DNA from: Paenibacillus sp. Soil766
GTDB lineage: Bacteria > Bacillota > Bacilli > Paenibacillales > NBRC-103111
Direction: 5' to 3'
NCBI RefSeq assembly: GCF_001428105.1
Contig: NZ_LMSJ01000008.1
Coordinates: 62,001 to 126,000 of the forward strand
DNA: 64,000 nt
The notes under the pieces were generated by a model. The model was given only the letters and a program-made list of their open reading frames with translations, was not told the DNA's origin and made no database searches. Position numbers and translations under genes: made by a program. Below are positions 1 through 11,199 of the stretch, one piece after another; position 1 is the stretch's first letter; each line of letters begins with the position of its first letter.

Positions 1-1
1 T

Positions 2-1912
2 GTGAAGTATGGAAATTTCTATGCCGGGTATTATTCTGCAGACGGCGTCACTTACACCCAGGTTGGTACTACACAGACGGCGGACCTCATAGATCCGAAG
101 ATCGGTCTGATCGTTTGTGCAGGAACGGGACTTACAGCGGATTATGACTATTTCCATATAATCAAAGATGGCATCACACCGCCACCGCCGCCTCCACCGC
201 CAGCACCTGTCCCCGTATCCGGTGTCTCGCTGAATAAATCAGCATTGAGTCTGAGAGTCGGAGACGTTGCTGTACTCACTGCCACCGTCGCACCTACCAA
301 TGCCGACAATAAAGAGGTTGCATGGCGTTCCAATAATCCTGCTGTTGCGACAGTGGATGGGAGTGGGAACATAATGGCCACAGGGGTAGGGACGGCTACG
401 GTTACTGTGACAACAGCAGACGGAGCCAAAATAGCCGTGTGTTCCATTGAGGTTGTGTCTGTAACCAATTTGCTGAACAACCCTGGATTTGAGACGGGTG
501 ATTTCACTGCTTGGCCAACGCACTTTAACCAGTCGGCTATTGTGAATACGAACACGCATACAGGAATGTATGCAGCCAAATTGGCGACCGCATACGGGGG
601 AATAGAGCAAAAGGTAAACGGACTTACGCCAAATACAACCTACACGATTTCTGCATGGGCAATGGGAGTTAATGGTGAGTTCGGAGTGAGAAATTTCGGA
701 AGCTATCAGCGTCAAGTTTATATAAGCTCGACGACGTATACGAGGAATGAAATTACGTTTACCACAGGAAGCACGAATACAAGCGCGACCATATTCATGT
801 ATAAACGCGCAGCGGCGGGCGAGGCTTATTTTGACGACTTTGAACTTGTCCAGAAGAGTCTGCCACCAACACAAACACCGGATACTACGCCACCTGTAAT
901 TACCGCGCCTACCGATATAACGGCTGAAGCGACAGGGGTCAGAACGGTTGTGAATAGTGGTCAGGCTACCGCTTCTGATACATCTGCAGTTACCATAACC
1001 AACGATGCGCCTGCTGACTATCCGCTCGGTACGACAATCGTAACCTGGACAGCTGTAGACACATTTGGCAATAAGAGTACAGCGTTGCAAAAGATTACTG
1101 TCGTGGATACAACACCGCCAACGGCAGTTATATCTTATAGCCGTATAACGCCGACAACACAAGATGTTATCGCAACGATGACAACGAACGAGCCGGTCAC
1201 AATCACGAACAATGGTGGATCAAGCAGTTTTACGTTTTACTTTAATGGCAGCTTCACCTTTGAGTTTACCGACGCAAGCGGCAATAAAGCGTTGGCAACA
1301 TCGACGGTGAATAATATCCAATCGAATAGTAAAGCCGTTCCGGGTAAACCTCATCTTTCCGATGACAATGGTTACGATACCGGGCTTCAAGACGGCAATT
1401 ACAAGGTTGAGATGAACATGTGGTACGGTGAAAACGGCAAAATCTATAAACTTTACGAGAATGATGTATTAATCGATACGAAAATTGTTGCGGAAAATTC
1501 ACCATCTGCCCAGTCAACGGTAACTGCCATTACCTACAAGACGAATGGCACCTATCGCTATTATGCTGAACTTACCAATGCCTTCGGTACAACGAAGAGC
1601 GATACGCACGTTGTGGAGGTAACGCAAGCAACGCCCAACAAACCGGTTTTGTCAAACGATAATTGGGATGGTGATGGCACTTACAATGTCAGTATGAATA
1701 TGTGGTGGGGTACGAATGGTACAACGTATCTCCTATATGAAAACGGTGTTCTTATCGATACGCAAGTTCTTTCGGACCGAACACCATCTGCCCAATCAGC
1801 AGTATCGACAGTAACCAATAAAGGCAAGGGCAATTATGAGTATCGTGCTGAACTCGTTAACTTTGCAGGTGTCATATCCAGTGATACGATAAGGATTCAA
1901 GTAATGAAGTAG
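2..1912 (+). CDS. C-terminal part of a large secreted modular (carbohydrate-active) protein, 5' truncated by the window edge
   Basis: The reading frame is open from the first bases, so the true start and any catalytic domain lie upstream. About 636 residues are visible. In order: the end of a concanavalin-like (DUF1349/LamG-type) sandwich (1-55), a run of eight prolines as linker (60-68), a BIG2-type Ig domain (about 72-150, [15 protein letters not shown]), a CBM4/9-like domain starting [12 protein letters not shown] (about 155-285), a HYR-like domain (about 295-370), an Ig-like stretch, and two near-identical C-terminal repeats of about 90 residues ([10 protein letters not shown] and [10 protein letters not shown]) like the small domains attached to chitinases. 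It is extracellular by inference. The lack of a catalytic domain in view prevents naming the substrate. A terminator follows 24 bases after the stop. Confidence 0.85.
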   Translation: MKYGNFYAGYYSADGVTYTQVGTTQTADLIDPKIGLIVCAGTGLTADYDYFHIIKDGITPPPPPPPPAPVPVSGVSLNKSALSLRVGDVAVLTATVAPTNADNKEVAWRSNNPAVATVDGSGNIMATGVGTATVTVTTADGAKIAVCSIEVVSVTNLLNNPGFETGDFTAWPTHFNQSAIVNTNTHTGMYAAKLATAYGGIEQKVNGLTPNTTYTISAWAMGVNGEFGVRNFGSYQRQVYISSTTYTRNEITFTTGSTNTSATIFMYKRAAAGEAYFDDFELVQKSLPPTQTPDTTPPVITAPTDITAEATGVRTVVNSGQATASDTSAVTITNDAPADYPLGTTIVTWTAVDTFGNKSTALQKITVVDTTPPTAVISYSRITPTTQDVIATMTTNEPVTITNNGGSSSFTFYFNGSFTFEFTDASGNKALATSTVNNIQSNSKAVPGKPHLSDDNGYDTGLQDGNYKVEMNMWYGENGKIYKLYENDVLIDTKIVAENSPSAQSTVTAITYKTNGTYRYYAELTNAFGTTKSDTHVVEVTQATPNKPVLSNDNWDGDGTYNVSMNMWWGTNGTTYLLYENGVLIDTQVLSDRTPSAQSAVSTVTNKGKGNYEYRAELVNFAGVISSDTIRIQVMK

Positions 1913-1936
1913 CCGCGTTAGCGGGATAGTGGAATG

Positions 1937-1978
1937 AAGCCCTCAACTTGTTCAGACAAGGAGGGCTTTTTCTTGTTT
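1937..1978 (+). terminator. Rho-independent terminator
   Basis: AGCCCTC and CTTG on the left pair with CAAG and AGGGCT on the right, followed by TTTTTCTTG. It closes the modular protein gene that enters from the left. Confidence 0.8.
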
Positions 1979-2240
1979 TCTAAGTTTGCATAAAAGTTCA
2001 AGTATAGAATCTATGTTTACAATGGGCTGAAGACGAGAGAGTTCATATAAGTGGGTTTTGTTCATATTGCGAAAGGCAGGATTGTTCAGTGTTAGATGTT
2101 ATGTAGACTACACAGATGAGGGTTATGGGTCTACCCTATAGACAGAGGTGATGAAATCGCTAAGCGAAATTGAACGTACGGGAGGTTACAACATTCATCA
2201 ACTCACCCTACCTTACCTCAACCACAAAAGGAGACGGAGC
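1979..2240 (+). other. Intergenic leader before the GH43-like gene
   Basis: No gene seen. An upstream in-frame start at 2148 would add 31 residues with no good ribosome binding site and would bury the signal peptide, so it is treated as untranslated. The ribosome binding site for the next gene is AAAGGAGACGGAGC at 2227-2240. No convincing sigma-A promoter was identified. Confidence 0.5.
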
Positions 2241-5200
2241 ATGATGCATAGAAAGCACAAACTGTTAGGATGGTTTTTGCTGTTGATAGTCATTACATCT
2301 CTTAATCTCACCAAACAATTGGAAGCTTTAGCCGCACCAGCAGCACCTACGACTTATTTTCAGGATGATTTCTCGGACGGTGATTATTCGGCTAACCCAG
2401 TATGGACACCAGCCTCTGGAACTTGGAAAGTGAATACGGACCCTACTGATGCCAGTAATAAAATGTTAAATCAGACGGATGCAGGTGAAGGGATCCTTAC
2501 AGCAGGTGATGCTGCATGGACGAATTCAACCGTTACGATGCGCTTCTACACAGGTGCTGGCGGAGCGTATCCGGGAATTCTGGCGCGAGTACAGGACTAT
2601 AGAAATTTTTATTATTTCCAAATGCAAACGACCACTGGCTTGGTTCTTTCCAAAAGAATCAACGGTACAGATACAACGATAAGAAGCTTCAGTTATCCTA
2701 TGAACAAAAACACATGGTATACACTAAAAATGGTTACTGTTGGAAATTCCATTAGATGCTATATCGTTAATAATGGCGTTGATAAACTCATTTTTGATGA
2801 GTCCGATACGACATTTCCGAGTGGAAAAATTGGAATTCGGAATAAATGGCAGGCCATTTATTTGGATGATGTGAAGGTAACAGATGCTCCGGTTGCTAAT
2901 CCTTCAGTGGTTCAGTCCAACACTCAAACTAACACCACAATATCCCTGAATTGGCCGCAAGTAGACGGAGCTACAAGCTACAATATTTATCGTTCAACGA
3001 CGCCAAATACCGGTTATACCTTTGTATCCAACAGCACAACCAACAGTTTTGTGGATGCGGGCTTACTTTTTGATACCGCGTATTATTATAAAATAGCCTT
3101 TGTCTATGGTGGACTTACGGAATCGCAATGGTCCTCTGAATTAAGTGTGCGGACGACGCCAGCGCCACCTGCTGCACCTGCGGGACAGACGGCAACTGCC
3201 GTAAATGCCTCGAAAATCAATTTGAGCTGGACAGCGGTAGTTAAAGCAACAGGGTATCGGGTATATCGATCTTCTGATGATGGAAACACGTTCACCCAGG
3301 TGTACGACGGAAAGGCCTTAAACTATGGAGATACAGGGTTAAATCCGAACACAGCATATAAATACCAGATCACGGCATATAACACGATTGGTGAATCACC
3401 TGCAGCTTCTGCACAGGCTGCTACCTATCGCTATAATGCCCCTGGAAATTTCCAAGCAACTTCCGTTACGGATACCACAGCTGCAATAACCTGGGATGCT
3501 GTGCAAGGAACAACCGTCACATATCAATTAAACAGATCCTCAAGCGAGACTGGAACGTATAGTCAGATATATAGTGGTCCGAATAAGGTGTTTATCGATA
3601 CAGGCTTAACACAAGGCACAGGATACTTTTATAAACTAGTTGCCGTCATAGATGGGACCACTTCAGCCTTGTCCGATCCGCTGGGAGTAGGCACAGTGAG
3701 AACGGCTTTTACACCTGGTACGGCATGGTCAGATCTCAGTGGTAACCCTATTGATGCCCATGGAGCGGGTATCATGTATGATCAGACTACACAGAAATAC
3801 TATTGGTACGGTGAATATCATAAAGGCGCGTGGCCTTCATCTGGAGTGAGAGTATACGCTTCGACGGATCTGTACAATTGGACGGATGAAGGTATGGCAC
3901 TCACCATGGTCAAATCAATGGACGATTTTACAAACGATCCTTTCATTTCCGCACTCTATGCGGGTAGAACGGATACGTTGAACGTCTGGGCTGATATTCG
4001 AACGGGCCGAATTATAGAGAGACCCAAAGTGATCTATAACGATAAAACCAAGAAATATGTCATGTGGGCTCATATTGATGGAGATAAAGATCCGTATAAT
4101 AACAATGCGAACTATGGCAAAGCGCAAGCCGGTTATGCCATAAGTGATTCACCTATAGGACCGTTTATCTACCAGAAGAGCTACCGCATGGATCAAGCAC
4201 CAGCGGGGCAGGTCGATTATCAGCCAGGCAATCCTGGTATGGCACGCGATATGAATTTGTTTAAAGATGATGACGGTACTGCATATCTCATCTATTCCAG
4301 CGAAGAAAACTTAACCATCTATATTTCCAAACTGTTGGATGATTACTCAGATGTGACGGGCTGGCATACGGATGGCCTTGTAGATGCCAGCGGCAAACCA
4401 GTCCGAGATGCAAGCTATAAAGCTGTATATGGTACAGATTATGTAAGAGTATTTCCAGGTACGCAGCGTGAAGCACCAGCCATCTTTAAATTTAATGGAA
4501 AGTACTACATGATCACTTCCGGTGCTACGGGATGGTCTCCGAATGAAAATAAGTTCAGCGTGGCAGATGCTATGTTTGGTCCTTGGGGGGCGCCAGTGAA
4601 TCCATTTGTAAGGACATCGGCATCAGATCCAGATCCAATGACAGCCTTTAAATCGCAATCGACATTTGTGATCCCAGTTGACCCCGCGAAAGGGAAATTC
4701 ATCTATGTGGGGGACGATTGGAATGGCGGACAGTTTACGACAAATGGCGGTGCCAAATACATATGGCTGCCCATTGAATTTGGCCAAGGTACGGATATCT
4801 CGATAAGATGGTATAGCAGTTGGAACAAAGATGTATTGAACAGTATGGGAAAAATAGACGTGAATCTGGCATTGCCTGAAGTTGTTGCTACGGGAGCCGT
4901 ACTGAATTTACCAACACAGATTGAAGTTATCCCAAGTGGTGCAACGGTTGCAACGACAACCGCAGTAACGTGGTCAGTCAATGCACAGCCACTAACAGCG
5001 AGTACATTTGCGCTTCCAGGCGTCTATACCTTACAGGCTGTTCTTCCCCAGTTTAATAATAAAGCGTTACGTTTTAAAATGTACGCTGTTCCTGATAAGA
5101 CCATCTATTTGGTCAACAGCGGTGGTTATGCGACAAGTGATTACAGCCTGATGACCTCATACCTTCAAGATACTCTAGTTAATAAGGACGTAGTTGAACA

Positions 5201-6665
5201 GGCGTATAACGCTGCTAATCCAGCTCCTTGGGGCTATGTCGGAACGAATTCGAATTCAGCAGGTTCAGCTAGTGGAGATATGTTCTCAACCCTTCGTTAT
5301 CTGAATGGGGGTAATGTTAGTAATTCCCCTGCGGGTACGGACCTGACCTACAAGTTCAATGTAAAGAATGGTTCCTACACCGTGTACACAGGCTTCAACG
5401 ATATATGGAACAATGCTTCCAGGAAAGCTGACTTATATATCAATGGGGTTAAAAAGAATGCGATTACGTATATTTCCAATACAGTTTATGGAAATTCTGT
5501 TAATGTGACGGATGGCACGATCACTGTTACAGTGAGAAATACGGCTTCACAGGATCCGTTGATCAACTGGTTGATGATTGTTGACCCTACCCAGGCGCAT
5601 GATCCATTAAGGGGACTTAAGGTCATTTCGACAACAGCCAATTCCGCTGAGCTTTCCTGGAACAAAGCAATCGGGGCAACCTCTTATACACTCTACAGAT
5701 CATCAAGTGCAGATGGTACCTATGCGCCAATTTATCAGGGAGGAGCAGCGACCTTTACGGACAATGGAGTCGACCCTGCTATACGCTATTACTACAAAGT
5801 TACTTCTTCTAGCGTTTCTGTCGAATCGTCAATGTCAGCTTCAGTCTCTATCCTCTTGGATCAAATAAAGCCAGTTACCGAATTTGCTATGGCAGGAGCG
5901 CCTAACAATGGTTGGTACGCGACGAACGTTGTATCGCTGAATGCTGCGGATGAGTTATCTGGCGTTGCCAAGACGGAATACAAAGTAGGGGATTCGGTAG
6001 ATTGGAAGTTGTATGCAGGGTCATTTACATTACCTCAGGACGGTATGAATACAATCCAGTACCACTCTGTGGATCGAGCAGGCAATGTGGAAGATGTGAA
6101 GCAGATGGCCGTACAGGTTGATGTAACACTGCCTACCTATAGGTTTTTGATCAACGGCAATGCGTTAATGGAGGGAGACTCCTTTGATGATCATCTGCCG
6201 CTAACTTTCCAAGTTTCCGATAGTCTATCCGGATTGGCTGCTGCACAGATCACGGTTAGCGGCTCGGTCTATTCTTTAGATCTGACAAAGGGCTCAAGCG
6301 TAGTTTTCGATTTAGCGGGGAAAGTTGGAAGTCATCAAGTGTCAATCACGATTGAAGATATAGCAGGGAATAAATTGGTTAAGCATTCCCAACTCCATGT
6401 GACAACCAGTATTGAGGCTATGAATCAGCTGCTTACTCGCTATAGTGCTTCTCTAAGCCATTCCTTAACATCTCAGTTGAGCAACGCCCTCAAGCAGGCG
6501 CAGCATAAACAGGATATGAATCGACCAGATCAGGCTGCCAAGCATATGGAGGACTTTGTGAAACACTTGAATAAAGCAGATGTAGGAAAAGATATTGATA
6601 ACAGAGTGAAAGGTATACTCCTTGCAGATGCAAATGCTTTGATTGTGCAATGGGCTTCTCAGTAA
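2241..6665 (+). CDS. Secreted modular glycoside hydrolase, GH43-like, with FN3 domains and C-terminal FIMAH domain
   Basis: 1474 residues, starting at the ATG behind AAAGGAGACGG and giving a signal peptide (MMHRKHKLLGWFLLLIVITS, cleavage near ALAAPAAP). In order: a LamG-like sandwich beginning FQDDFSDGDYS (about 40-215), three FN3-type domains (about 220-500), a five-bladed-propeller glycosidase domain (about 505-860, NPIDAHGAGIMYD, YYWYGEYHKG), an Ig-like segment, a malectin/CBM-like domain (about 1000-1110), another FN3, an OmpL47-like Ig domain (about 1200-1290), and a helical FIMAH-type C-terminus. The 'AHGAG' start of the propeller resembles the GH43 subfamily of exo-beta-1,3-galactanases, so arabinogalactan side-chain or backbone cleavage is a reasonable inference. 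The exact specificity cannot be read from the sequence. Confidence 0.85.
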   Translation: MMHRKHKLLGWFLLLIVITSLNLTKQLEALAAPAAPTTYFQDDFSDGDYSANPVWTPASGTWKVNTDPTDASNKMLNQTDAGEGILTAGDAAWTNSTVTMRFYTGAGGAYPGILARVQDYRNFYYFQMQTTTGLVLSKRINGTDTTIRSFSYPMNKNTWYTLKMVTVGNSIRCYIVNNGVDKLIFDESDTTFPSGKIGIRNKWQAIYLDDVKVTDAPVANPSVVQSNTQTNTTISLNWPQVDGATSYNIYRSTTPNTGYTFVSNSTTNSFVDAGLLFDTAYYYKIAFVYGGLTESQWSSELSVRTTPAPPAAPAGQTATAVNASKINLSWTAVVKATGYRVYRSSDDGNTFTQVYDGKALNYGDTGLNPNTAYKYQITAYNTIGESPAASAQAATYRYNAPGNFQATSVTDTTAAITWDAVQGTTVTYQLNRSSSETGTYSQIYSGPNKVFIDTGLTQGTGYFYKLVAVIDGTTSALSDPLGVGTVRTAFTPGTAWSDLSGNPIDAHGAGIMYDQTTQKYYWYGEYHKGAWPSSGVRVYASTDLYNWTDEGMALTMVKSMDDFTNDPFISALYAGRTDTLNVWADIRTGRIIERPKVIYNDKTKKYVMWAHIDGDKDPYNNNANYGKAQAGYAISDSPIGPFIYQKSYRMDQAPAGQVDYQPGNPGMARDMNLFKDDDGTAYLIYSSEENLTIYISKLLDDYSDVTGWHTDGLVDASGKPVRDASYKAVYGTDYVRVFPGTQREAPAIFKFNGKYYMITSGATGWSPNENKFSVADAMFGPWGAPVNPFVRTSASDPDPMTAFKSQSTFVIPVDPAKGKFIYVGDDWNGGQFTTNGGAKYIWLPIEFGQGTDISIRWYSSWNKDVLNSMGKIDVNLALPEVVATGAVLNLPTQIEVIPSGATVATTTAVTWSVNAQPLTASTFALPGVYTLQAVLPQFNNKALRFKMYAVPDKTIYLVNSGGYATSDYSLMTSYLQDTLVNKDVVEQAYNAANPAPWGYVGTNSNSAGSASGDMFSTLRYLNGGNVSNSPAGTDLTYKFNVKNGSYTVYTGFNDIWNNASRKADLYINGVKKNAITYISNTVYGNSVNVTDGTITVTVRNTASQDPLINWLMIVDPTQAHDPLRGLKVISTTANSAELSWNKAIGATSYTLYRSSSADGTYAPIYQGGAATFTDNGVDPAIRYYYKVTSSSVSVESSMSASVSILLDQIKPVTEFAMAGAPNNGWYATNVVSLNAADELSGVAKTEYKVGDSVDWKLYAGSFTLPQDGMNTIQYHSVDRAGNVEDVKQMAVQVDVTLPTYRFLINGNALMEGDSFDDHLPLTFQVSDSLSGLAAAQITVSGSVYSLDLTKGSSVVFDLAGKVGSHQVSITIEDIAGNKLVKHSQLHVTTSIEAMNQLLTRYSASLSHSLTSQLSNALKQAQHKQDMNRPDQAAKHMEDFVKHLNKADVGKDIDNRVKGILLADANALIVQWASQ

Positions 6666-6687
6666 AAATGAGGTCGTAACGCAAAAT

Positions 6688-6734
6688 AAAGGCTGATCCC
6701 AAAAGTAGCATTCTACTTCTGGAATCAGCCTTTT
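6688..6734. terminator. Bidirectional terminator between convergent genes
   Basis: A 21-bp stem with two mismatches (AAAGGCTGAT arm and ATCAGCCTTTT arm) around a CATTC loop, with T-runs on both sides. It separates the GH43-like gene from gcvPB. Confidence 0.8.
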
Positions 6735-6757
6735 CACATGTTATGCTGGTGTTTGCT

Positions 6758-8215
6758 TTACCCGCAGGTACAATTCAAAACCGGCTTCCGTGCGGCTAAT
6801 GCCTCATCCATCCGACTGACAACGGTCGTGTAAGGGGCATTTTTAACTAACTCTGGATTCTCTTCGGCTTCTTTGGCAATGGCAATCATCGTATCGATGA
6901 AGCTGTCGAGCGTTTGCTTGCTTTCGGTCTCCGTCGGCTCAATCATGATGCATTCTTCCACGCTGAGCGGGAAGTAGATGGTTGGCGGGTGGTAACCGAA
7001 GTCAAGCAATCTTTTGGCAATATCGAGTGTACGGACACCCAGCTTCTTTTGGCGATTCCCAGATAGCACGAATTCGTGCTTACAGAAACGGGGATGCGGA
7101 ACATCGAAGTAAGGCGTTAAGCGAGCTAGCATATAGTTCGCGTTAAGGACGGCGTACTCGGATACGTTGCGCAAGCCTTCCGGGCCGAGCGTACGAATGT
7201 ACGTGTAGGCGCGAACTAGGATGCCGAAGTTGCCATAGTAGCCTTTGACGCGGCCGATGGACTGAGGATAGTTGTAGTCGAAATAGAAGCTGTTATCTTC
7301 ACGTTTGGCTACAAGTGGCGTCGGCAGAAAAGGAATCAGCCGCTCTTTGACGCCGACTGGGCCTGCACCAGGGCCGCCTCCGCCGTGCGGGGTGCTCATG
7401 GTTTTGTGCAGGTTGAGATGGACGACATCGAAGCCCATGTCCCCTGGCCGTGTGATGCCCATAATGGCATTCGCGTTCGCGCCATCATAGTAGAGCAGCC
7501 CGCCTGCCCCATGCACGATTTCGGCGATCTCGACGATTTGTTCTTCGAACAAGCCGAGTGTGTTCGGGTTCGTGAGCATGAGCGCGGCCGTATCGGATCC
7601 GACGGCACGGCGCAATTCGTCGAGATTCACGAGGCCGCGGTCATCGGATTTGATCGTGACGGTTTGGAAGCCAGCAACCGTTGCACTGGCTGGATTCGTG
7701 CCATGCGCCGAATCTGGACAAATGACCTTGGTACGATGCTCGCCGCGGCTTTCGTGATAAGCACGGATCATCATGAGCCCCGTCCATTCACCATGTGCGC
7801 CAGCCGCAGGCTGCAAGGTTACGCGATCCATGCCTGTGATCGCTTCGAGATCATGCTGGAGATTGTACAACAGCTCCATTGCACCTTGTATCGATTCTTC
7901 CGGCTGATACGGATGAATATGAGCGAAGCCGGGGAAGCGGGCGACGTCTTCGTTGATTTTGGGATTATATTTCATCGTACATGAACCTAGCGGATAGAAG
8001 CCATTATCGACCCCGAAGTTGCGACGAGACAACGCCGTGTAGTGGCGGATGACATCGATTTCATACACTTCGGGCAGGTCTGGTTCTGTCTGGCGCCGAA
8101 ATTTGGCAGGAAGAAGTTCCTCGATATTCACGTCGGGAACGTCCGAGTCAGGCAAGGAGTAGGCGACACGTCCGGGATGGCTCATTTCGAAAATAAGTGC
8201 TTTTTCGTTGTTCAT
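6758..8215 (-). CDS. gcvPB: Glycine dehydrogenase (aminomethyl-transferring), subunit 2
   Basis: 485 residues, the normal size for the C-terminal half of the split P-protein of Gram-positive bacteria. With GcvPA it performs PLP-dependent decarboxylation of glycine and passes the aminomethyl group to lipoyl-GcvH, in the cytosol. The PLP-lysine motif [16 protein letters not shown] is intact, as are [10 protein letters not shown] and the C-terminal PTETESK. The ATG overlaps the gcvPA stop as ATGA, indicating translational coupling. It is the last gene of the riboswitch-controlled gcvT-gcvPA-gcvPB operon and ends in a bidirectional terminator. Confidence 0.97.
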   Translation of the reverse strand: MNNEKALIFEMSHPGRVAYSLPDSDVPDVNIEELLPAKFRRQTEPDLPEVYEIDVIRHYTALSRRNFGVDNGFYPLGSCTMKYNPKINEDVARFPGFAHIHPYQPEESIQGAMELLYNLQHDLEAITGMDRVTLQPAAGAHGEWTGLMMIRAYHESRGEHRTKVICPDSAHGTNPASATVAGFQTVTIKSDDRGLVNLDELRRAVGSDTAALMLTNPNTLGLFEEQIVEIAEIVHGAGGLLYYDGANANAIMGITRPGDMGFDVVHLNLHKTMSTPHGGGGPGAGPVGVKERLIPFLPTPLVAKREDNSFYFDYNYPQSIGRVKGYYGNFGILVRAYTYIRTLGPEGLRNVSEYAVLNANYMLARLTPYFDVPHPRFCKHEFVLSGNRQKKLGVRTLDIAKRLLDFGYHPPTIYFPLSVEECIMIEPTETESKQTLDSFIDTMIAIAKEAEENPELVKNAPYTTVVSRMDEALAARKPVLNCTCG

Positions 8216-9567
8216 ACGAGTTCCTCCAATGCAGCTGCGAAGGCATCAATATCTTCGCGTGTTCGTTGCTCGGTGATGGCGATTAGCATATGGCTGGCCA
8301 GCTCGGGATAGTCGCGGCCAAGATCGTAGCCGCCGATGATGTTTCGGTTCAGGAGCTGACGATTCAGCTCCTCGATGTTCGTGCCGTCCGGCAGCTTGAC
8401 GGCAAATTCATTGAAATAGCTGCCTGTGAACGGCAGCTCGAGTTTGGTTGACGCGGCGATGCGACTGGCCGCGTAATGGGCTTTGCGGACGTTCAGCGTG
8501 CCGACGTCCTGAATGCCTTGCTTGCCCATCGTAGACAAGTACACGGATGCGCAAAGCGCGAGCAGCGCCTGGTTCGAGCAGATGTTCGACGTGGCTTTCT
8601 CACGTCGTATATGCTGCTCACGCGCTTGCAGCGTAAGCACGAACCCGCGCTTGCCATCGCGGTCCACGGTTTGACCCACGATGCGCCCCGGCATGCGGCG
8701 CATCCAGCTCTCCGCGACGGCGAAGTAGCCGCAGCTCGGCCCTCCCAGCGCAGCTGGGATGCCGAGCGGCTGGCAATCGCCGACGACGATGTCAGCGCCG
8801 AGCTTACCCGGCGCTTCGAGCAGCCCGAGCGTGAGCGGATTCGCGCTCACGACGAGCAGTGCGCCCGCGCCGTGCGCGAGCGGCTCCACAGCCGCGATAT
8901 CCTCCAAGCAGCCGAAGAAATTCGGCGATTGGAGGATGACGGCGGCAGCGTCGCTCTCGAGCCCCGCCGCGAGGTCGTCGAGATCCGTGACACCTTCGGG
9001 GGTCACGGAGATCTCGACGACGTCCAAGTTCAGCCCGCGGGCGGACGTGCGCAGGACGGCGCGCGCTTCCGGGTGCACCGCGCGGGACACGAGCAGACGG
9101 CTGCGCTTCGTCGCGCCGCTGGCTAGCGCGCCGGCTTCGGCCAGCGCTGTGGCGCCATCGTACATCGAGGCGTTCGCCACGGCCATGCCGGTAAGCTCAC
9201 AGATGTACGACTGAAATTCAAAAATCGCCTGCAATTCCCCTTGGCTGATTTCCGGTTGATAAGGCGTGTACGCGGTGTAGAACTCCGAGCGTGAGATGAC
9301 ATGATTGATCACCACCGGAAGGTGATGATCGTAGATGCCAGCGCCCAGGAAGCTGGCGTAGCGCTGGAAATCCGCATTCCGCCCCGCCAACTCGCGCATA
9401 TATCGGAGCAATCCCTGCTCACTAAGTGCGTTCCCCACTTGCAGCTCACCCTGAAACCGCACCTGCTGCGGGATATCACTAAACATCTCTTCCATGGAGG
9501 AGATGCCGATCGTTTCCAGCATTTCCTTTTGATCCTGCTCTGTAATAGGCAAATAACGATGCTTCAT
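8212..9567 (-). CDS. gcvPA: Glycine dehydrogenase (aminomethyl-transferring), subunit 1
   Basis: 451 residues from the ATG at 9567 ([13 protein letters not shown]), chosen because GGAAGGAG lies 10 bases upstream. A longer in-frame start at 9633 would overlap gcvT and lengthen the protein beyond the family norm of about 448. Family motifs include [26 protein letters not shown] and [10 protein letters not shown]. It is the N-terminal-half subunit of the P-protein and partners GcvPB, with which it overlaps by ATGA. The middle of the gene (about 8600-9200) is conspicuously GC-rich relative to both ends and to gcvT and gcvPB. Confidence 0.97.
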   Translation of the reverse strand: MKHRYLPITEQDQKEMLETIGISSMEEMFSDIPQQVRFQGELQVGNALSEQGLLRYMRELAGRNADFQRYASFLGAGIYDHHLPVVINHVISRSEFYTAYTPYQPEISQGELQAIFEFQSYICELTGMAVANASMYDGATALAEAGALASGATKRSRLLVSRAVHPEARAVLRTSARGLNLDVVEISVTPEGVTDLDDLAAGLESDAAAVILQSPNFFGCLEDIAAVEPLAHGAGALLVVSANPLTLGLLEAPGKLGADIVVGDCQPLGIPAALGGPSCGYFAVAESWMRRMPGRIVGQTVDRDGKRGFVLTLQAREQHIRREKATSNICSNQALLALCASVYLSTMGKQGIQDVGTLNVRKAHYAASRIAASTKLELPFTGSYFNEFAVKLPDGTNIEELNRQLLNRNIIGGYDLGRDYPELASHMLIAITEQRTREDIDAFAAALEELV

Positions 9568-9601
9568 ACCGATGATGCTCCTTCCAACCTGGATTCGGGA
9601 A

Positions 9602-10690
9602 TTATTTCTTTTTGTGAAAAGGGGTAGAGACAACTGTAGCTTTCACTTGCGAGCCTCTGATTTCAACGAATAGTTCCGTTCCTAGCGCGCTATATGCGGA
9701 ATCGACTAATGCTAAGCCGACATTCGTTTTGTACGTTGGAGATTGTGTACCTGTCGTAATTTCACCAATCTGTTTACTCTCGGCGTACACGGCGTAATGC
9801 GGTCGAGGAATACCGCGCTCTTGCATTTCAATGCCAACGAGCTTTCGTGGCACTCCAATTGTTTTTTGCTCGAGCAGGGCATCCCGTCCTATGAAATCAC
9901 CTTTATCCAACTTTACAAAAAAGGAAAGTCCCGCCTCAAGCGGCGAAATCTTCGAGGATAGCTCCTGTCCGTATAGGGGAAGCCGCGCTTCAAAGCGAAG
10001 CGTATCTCGAGCTCCTAAACCAGTCGGAATGAGCCCGTGCTCCTCACCAGCTTCAAGTAGTGTCCTCCACAATGTGATGGCATCTTTCTGATCCACATAT
10101 AGCTCGAAGCCATCTTCACCTGTATACCCTGTGCGGGATAACAACGTGGTTACTCCACCTACTTTCACATCAGCAAGGAAATGGAAGGTCTTCAAGGTCT
10201 GTATCGGTGCGTCAGTCAATTTAGCTAGAATGTCTAGGGCCCGTGGTCCTTGCAGCGCCAGCAAAGCAGTTTCTTCAGAAATGTTAGTCAACGCTACTTG
10301 ACCAGTCAGGTGCTGCTGCAACCAAGCGATATCTTTTTCAATATTGGAGGCATTGATTACAAGCATATAGTCCTCGCCGCTGAACTTGTAAACGAGCAGA
10401 TCATCAACCACACCACCGTCCGGATAGCATAGGAGGCTGTACTGGCACTGCCCTTCCACCAGCTTAGACACATCATTCGTCGTAACTCGCTGTAAAAATG
10501 CGAGAGCATCCGGGCCTTGAATACGTACCTCACCCATATGGGAAACATCAAAAAGCCCTGCCTGCTGTCTGACGGCGTCATGCTCTTTCTGAATGCCCGT
10601 AAACTGCACAGGCAGTTCCCAGCCGCCAAAATCAATGATTCGCGCGCCATATTCTGCGTAAATCGGGAAAAGCGGTGTTCGTTTCAGCAT
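9602..10690 (-). CDS. gcvT: Aminomethyltransferase (glycine cleavage T-protein)
   Basis: 362 residues from the ATG at 10690 ([15 protein letters not shown]). The longer frame starting 24 bases upstream lacks a suitable ribosome binding site, whereas AGTGAGG precedes this ATG. It transfers the methylene group from aminomethyl-lipoyl GcvH to tetrahydrofolate and releases ammonia. Seen: [25 protein letters not shown] and the C-terminal barrel domain. It is the first gene of the gcvT-gcvPA-gcvPB operon, downstream of the tandem glycine riboswitch. Confidence 0.97.
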   Translation of the reverse strand: MLKRTPLFPIYAEYGARIIDFGGWELPVQFTGIQKEHDAVRQQAGLFDVSHMGEVRIQGPDALAFLQRVTTNDVSKLVEGQCQYSLLCYPDGGVVDDLLVYKFSGEDYMLVINASNIEKDIAWLQQHLTGQVALTNISEETALLALQGPRALDILAKLTDAPIQTLKTFHFLADVKVGGVTTLLSRTGYTGEDGFELYVDQKDAITLWRTLLEAGEEHGLIPTGLGARDTLRFEARLPLYGQELSSKISPLEAGLSFFVKLDKGDFIGRDALLEQKTIGVPRKLVGIEMQERGIPRPHYAVYAESKQIGEITTGTQSPTYKTNVGLALVDSAYSALGTELFVEIRGSQVKATVVSTPFHKKK

Positions 10691-10750
10691 GCAAATAACC
10701 TCACTTTCACTCAACTTATTTACCGATGGTTACATTTCGGAAACACAAAT

Positions 10751-10791
10751 AGGAGCAAAAGATATGCAACACAAACATACCTTTTGCCCCT
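10751..10791 (-). terminator. Riboswitch expression-platform terminator
   Basis: Read on the minus strand, AGGGGCAAAAGGUAUG pairs over 16 positions (two G-U wobbles) with CAUAUCUUUUGCUCCU around a 9-base loop, followed by ATTTGTGTTT. It starts directly after the second aptamer and precedes gcvT, the position expected of the conditional terminator of an ON-type glycine riboswitch. Confidence 0.75.
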
Positions 10792-10997
10792 GTCCTTTAT
10801 ACCTGAGAGTTGCCTAGAACGGGAGAATCTATGCATTCCTCCGTTAAGTTTCCCCTTGGGTGTCCGATTTCCCGTGATTAACGAGTCGAAGCTCTCCAGA
10901 GTTGCGTCCGATATAGGTCCTTTTGCCTGAGAGATTCACCGCTTTGGGCTTACTCCTTCGGCGCTGCAAACTTGCTTCGCAGTCTCTCCCTATATCC
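10792..10997 (-). promoter_or_regulatory. Tandem glycine riboswitch
   Basis: On the minus strand the leader shows two aptamers. Each begins with a GGAGAG-type element (GGGAGAGACTGCG, then CTCTGGAGAGC) and ends with the hallmark CTCTCAGG plus A-rich and GGAC segments (CTCTCAGGCAAAAGGAC near 10911-10927 and CTCTCAGGTATAAAGGAC near 10794-10812). Tandem glycine aptamers upstream of gcvT are well established in Bacillota and switch expression on when glycine is abundant. The linker between the aptamers is short, as usual. Confidence 0.93.
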
Positions 10998-11199
10998 TCA
11001 TTCGCCAATATTTAGTTAGTCTTATCATATTCATTATGCGCCTAAATCGGTATAAATTGTCAACAGTAACTTTTGCGCTTCAAGGTCAGTTGTGGGTCTT
11101 CATGCTCGTTTGACTACATCTCGGATGTGCATCTTGACTTTGATGTTCAGAGTAGATTAAGCTATAAGCAAAATTTGTAAGTAAGTGAGGCGTGGACTG

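Noticed and set aside
2148-2240. Upstream start for the GH43-like protein
   Set aside because: It would place 31 polar residues before an otherwise perfect signal peptide, and the strong ribosome binding site is in front of 2241.
7385-9214. Several long plus-strand frames opposite gcvPB and gcvPA
   Set aside because: They are antisense shadows created by the GC-rich codons of gcvPA/gcvPB. They lack ribosome binding sites and family resemblance.
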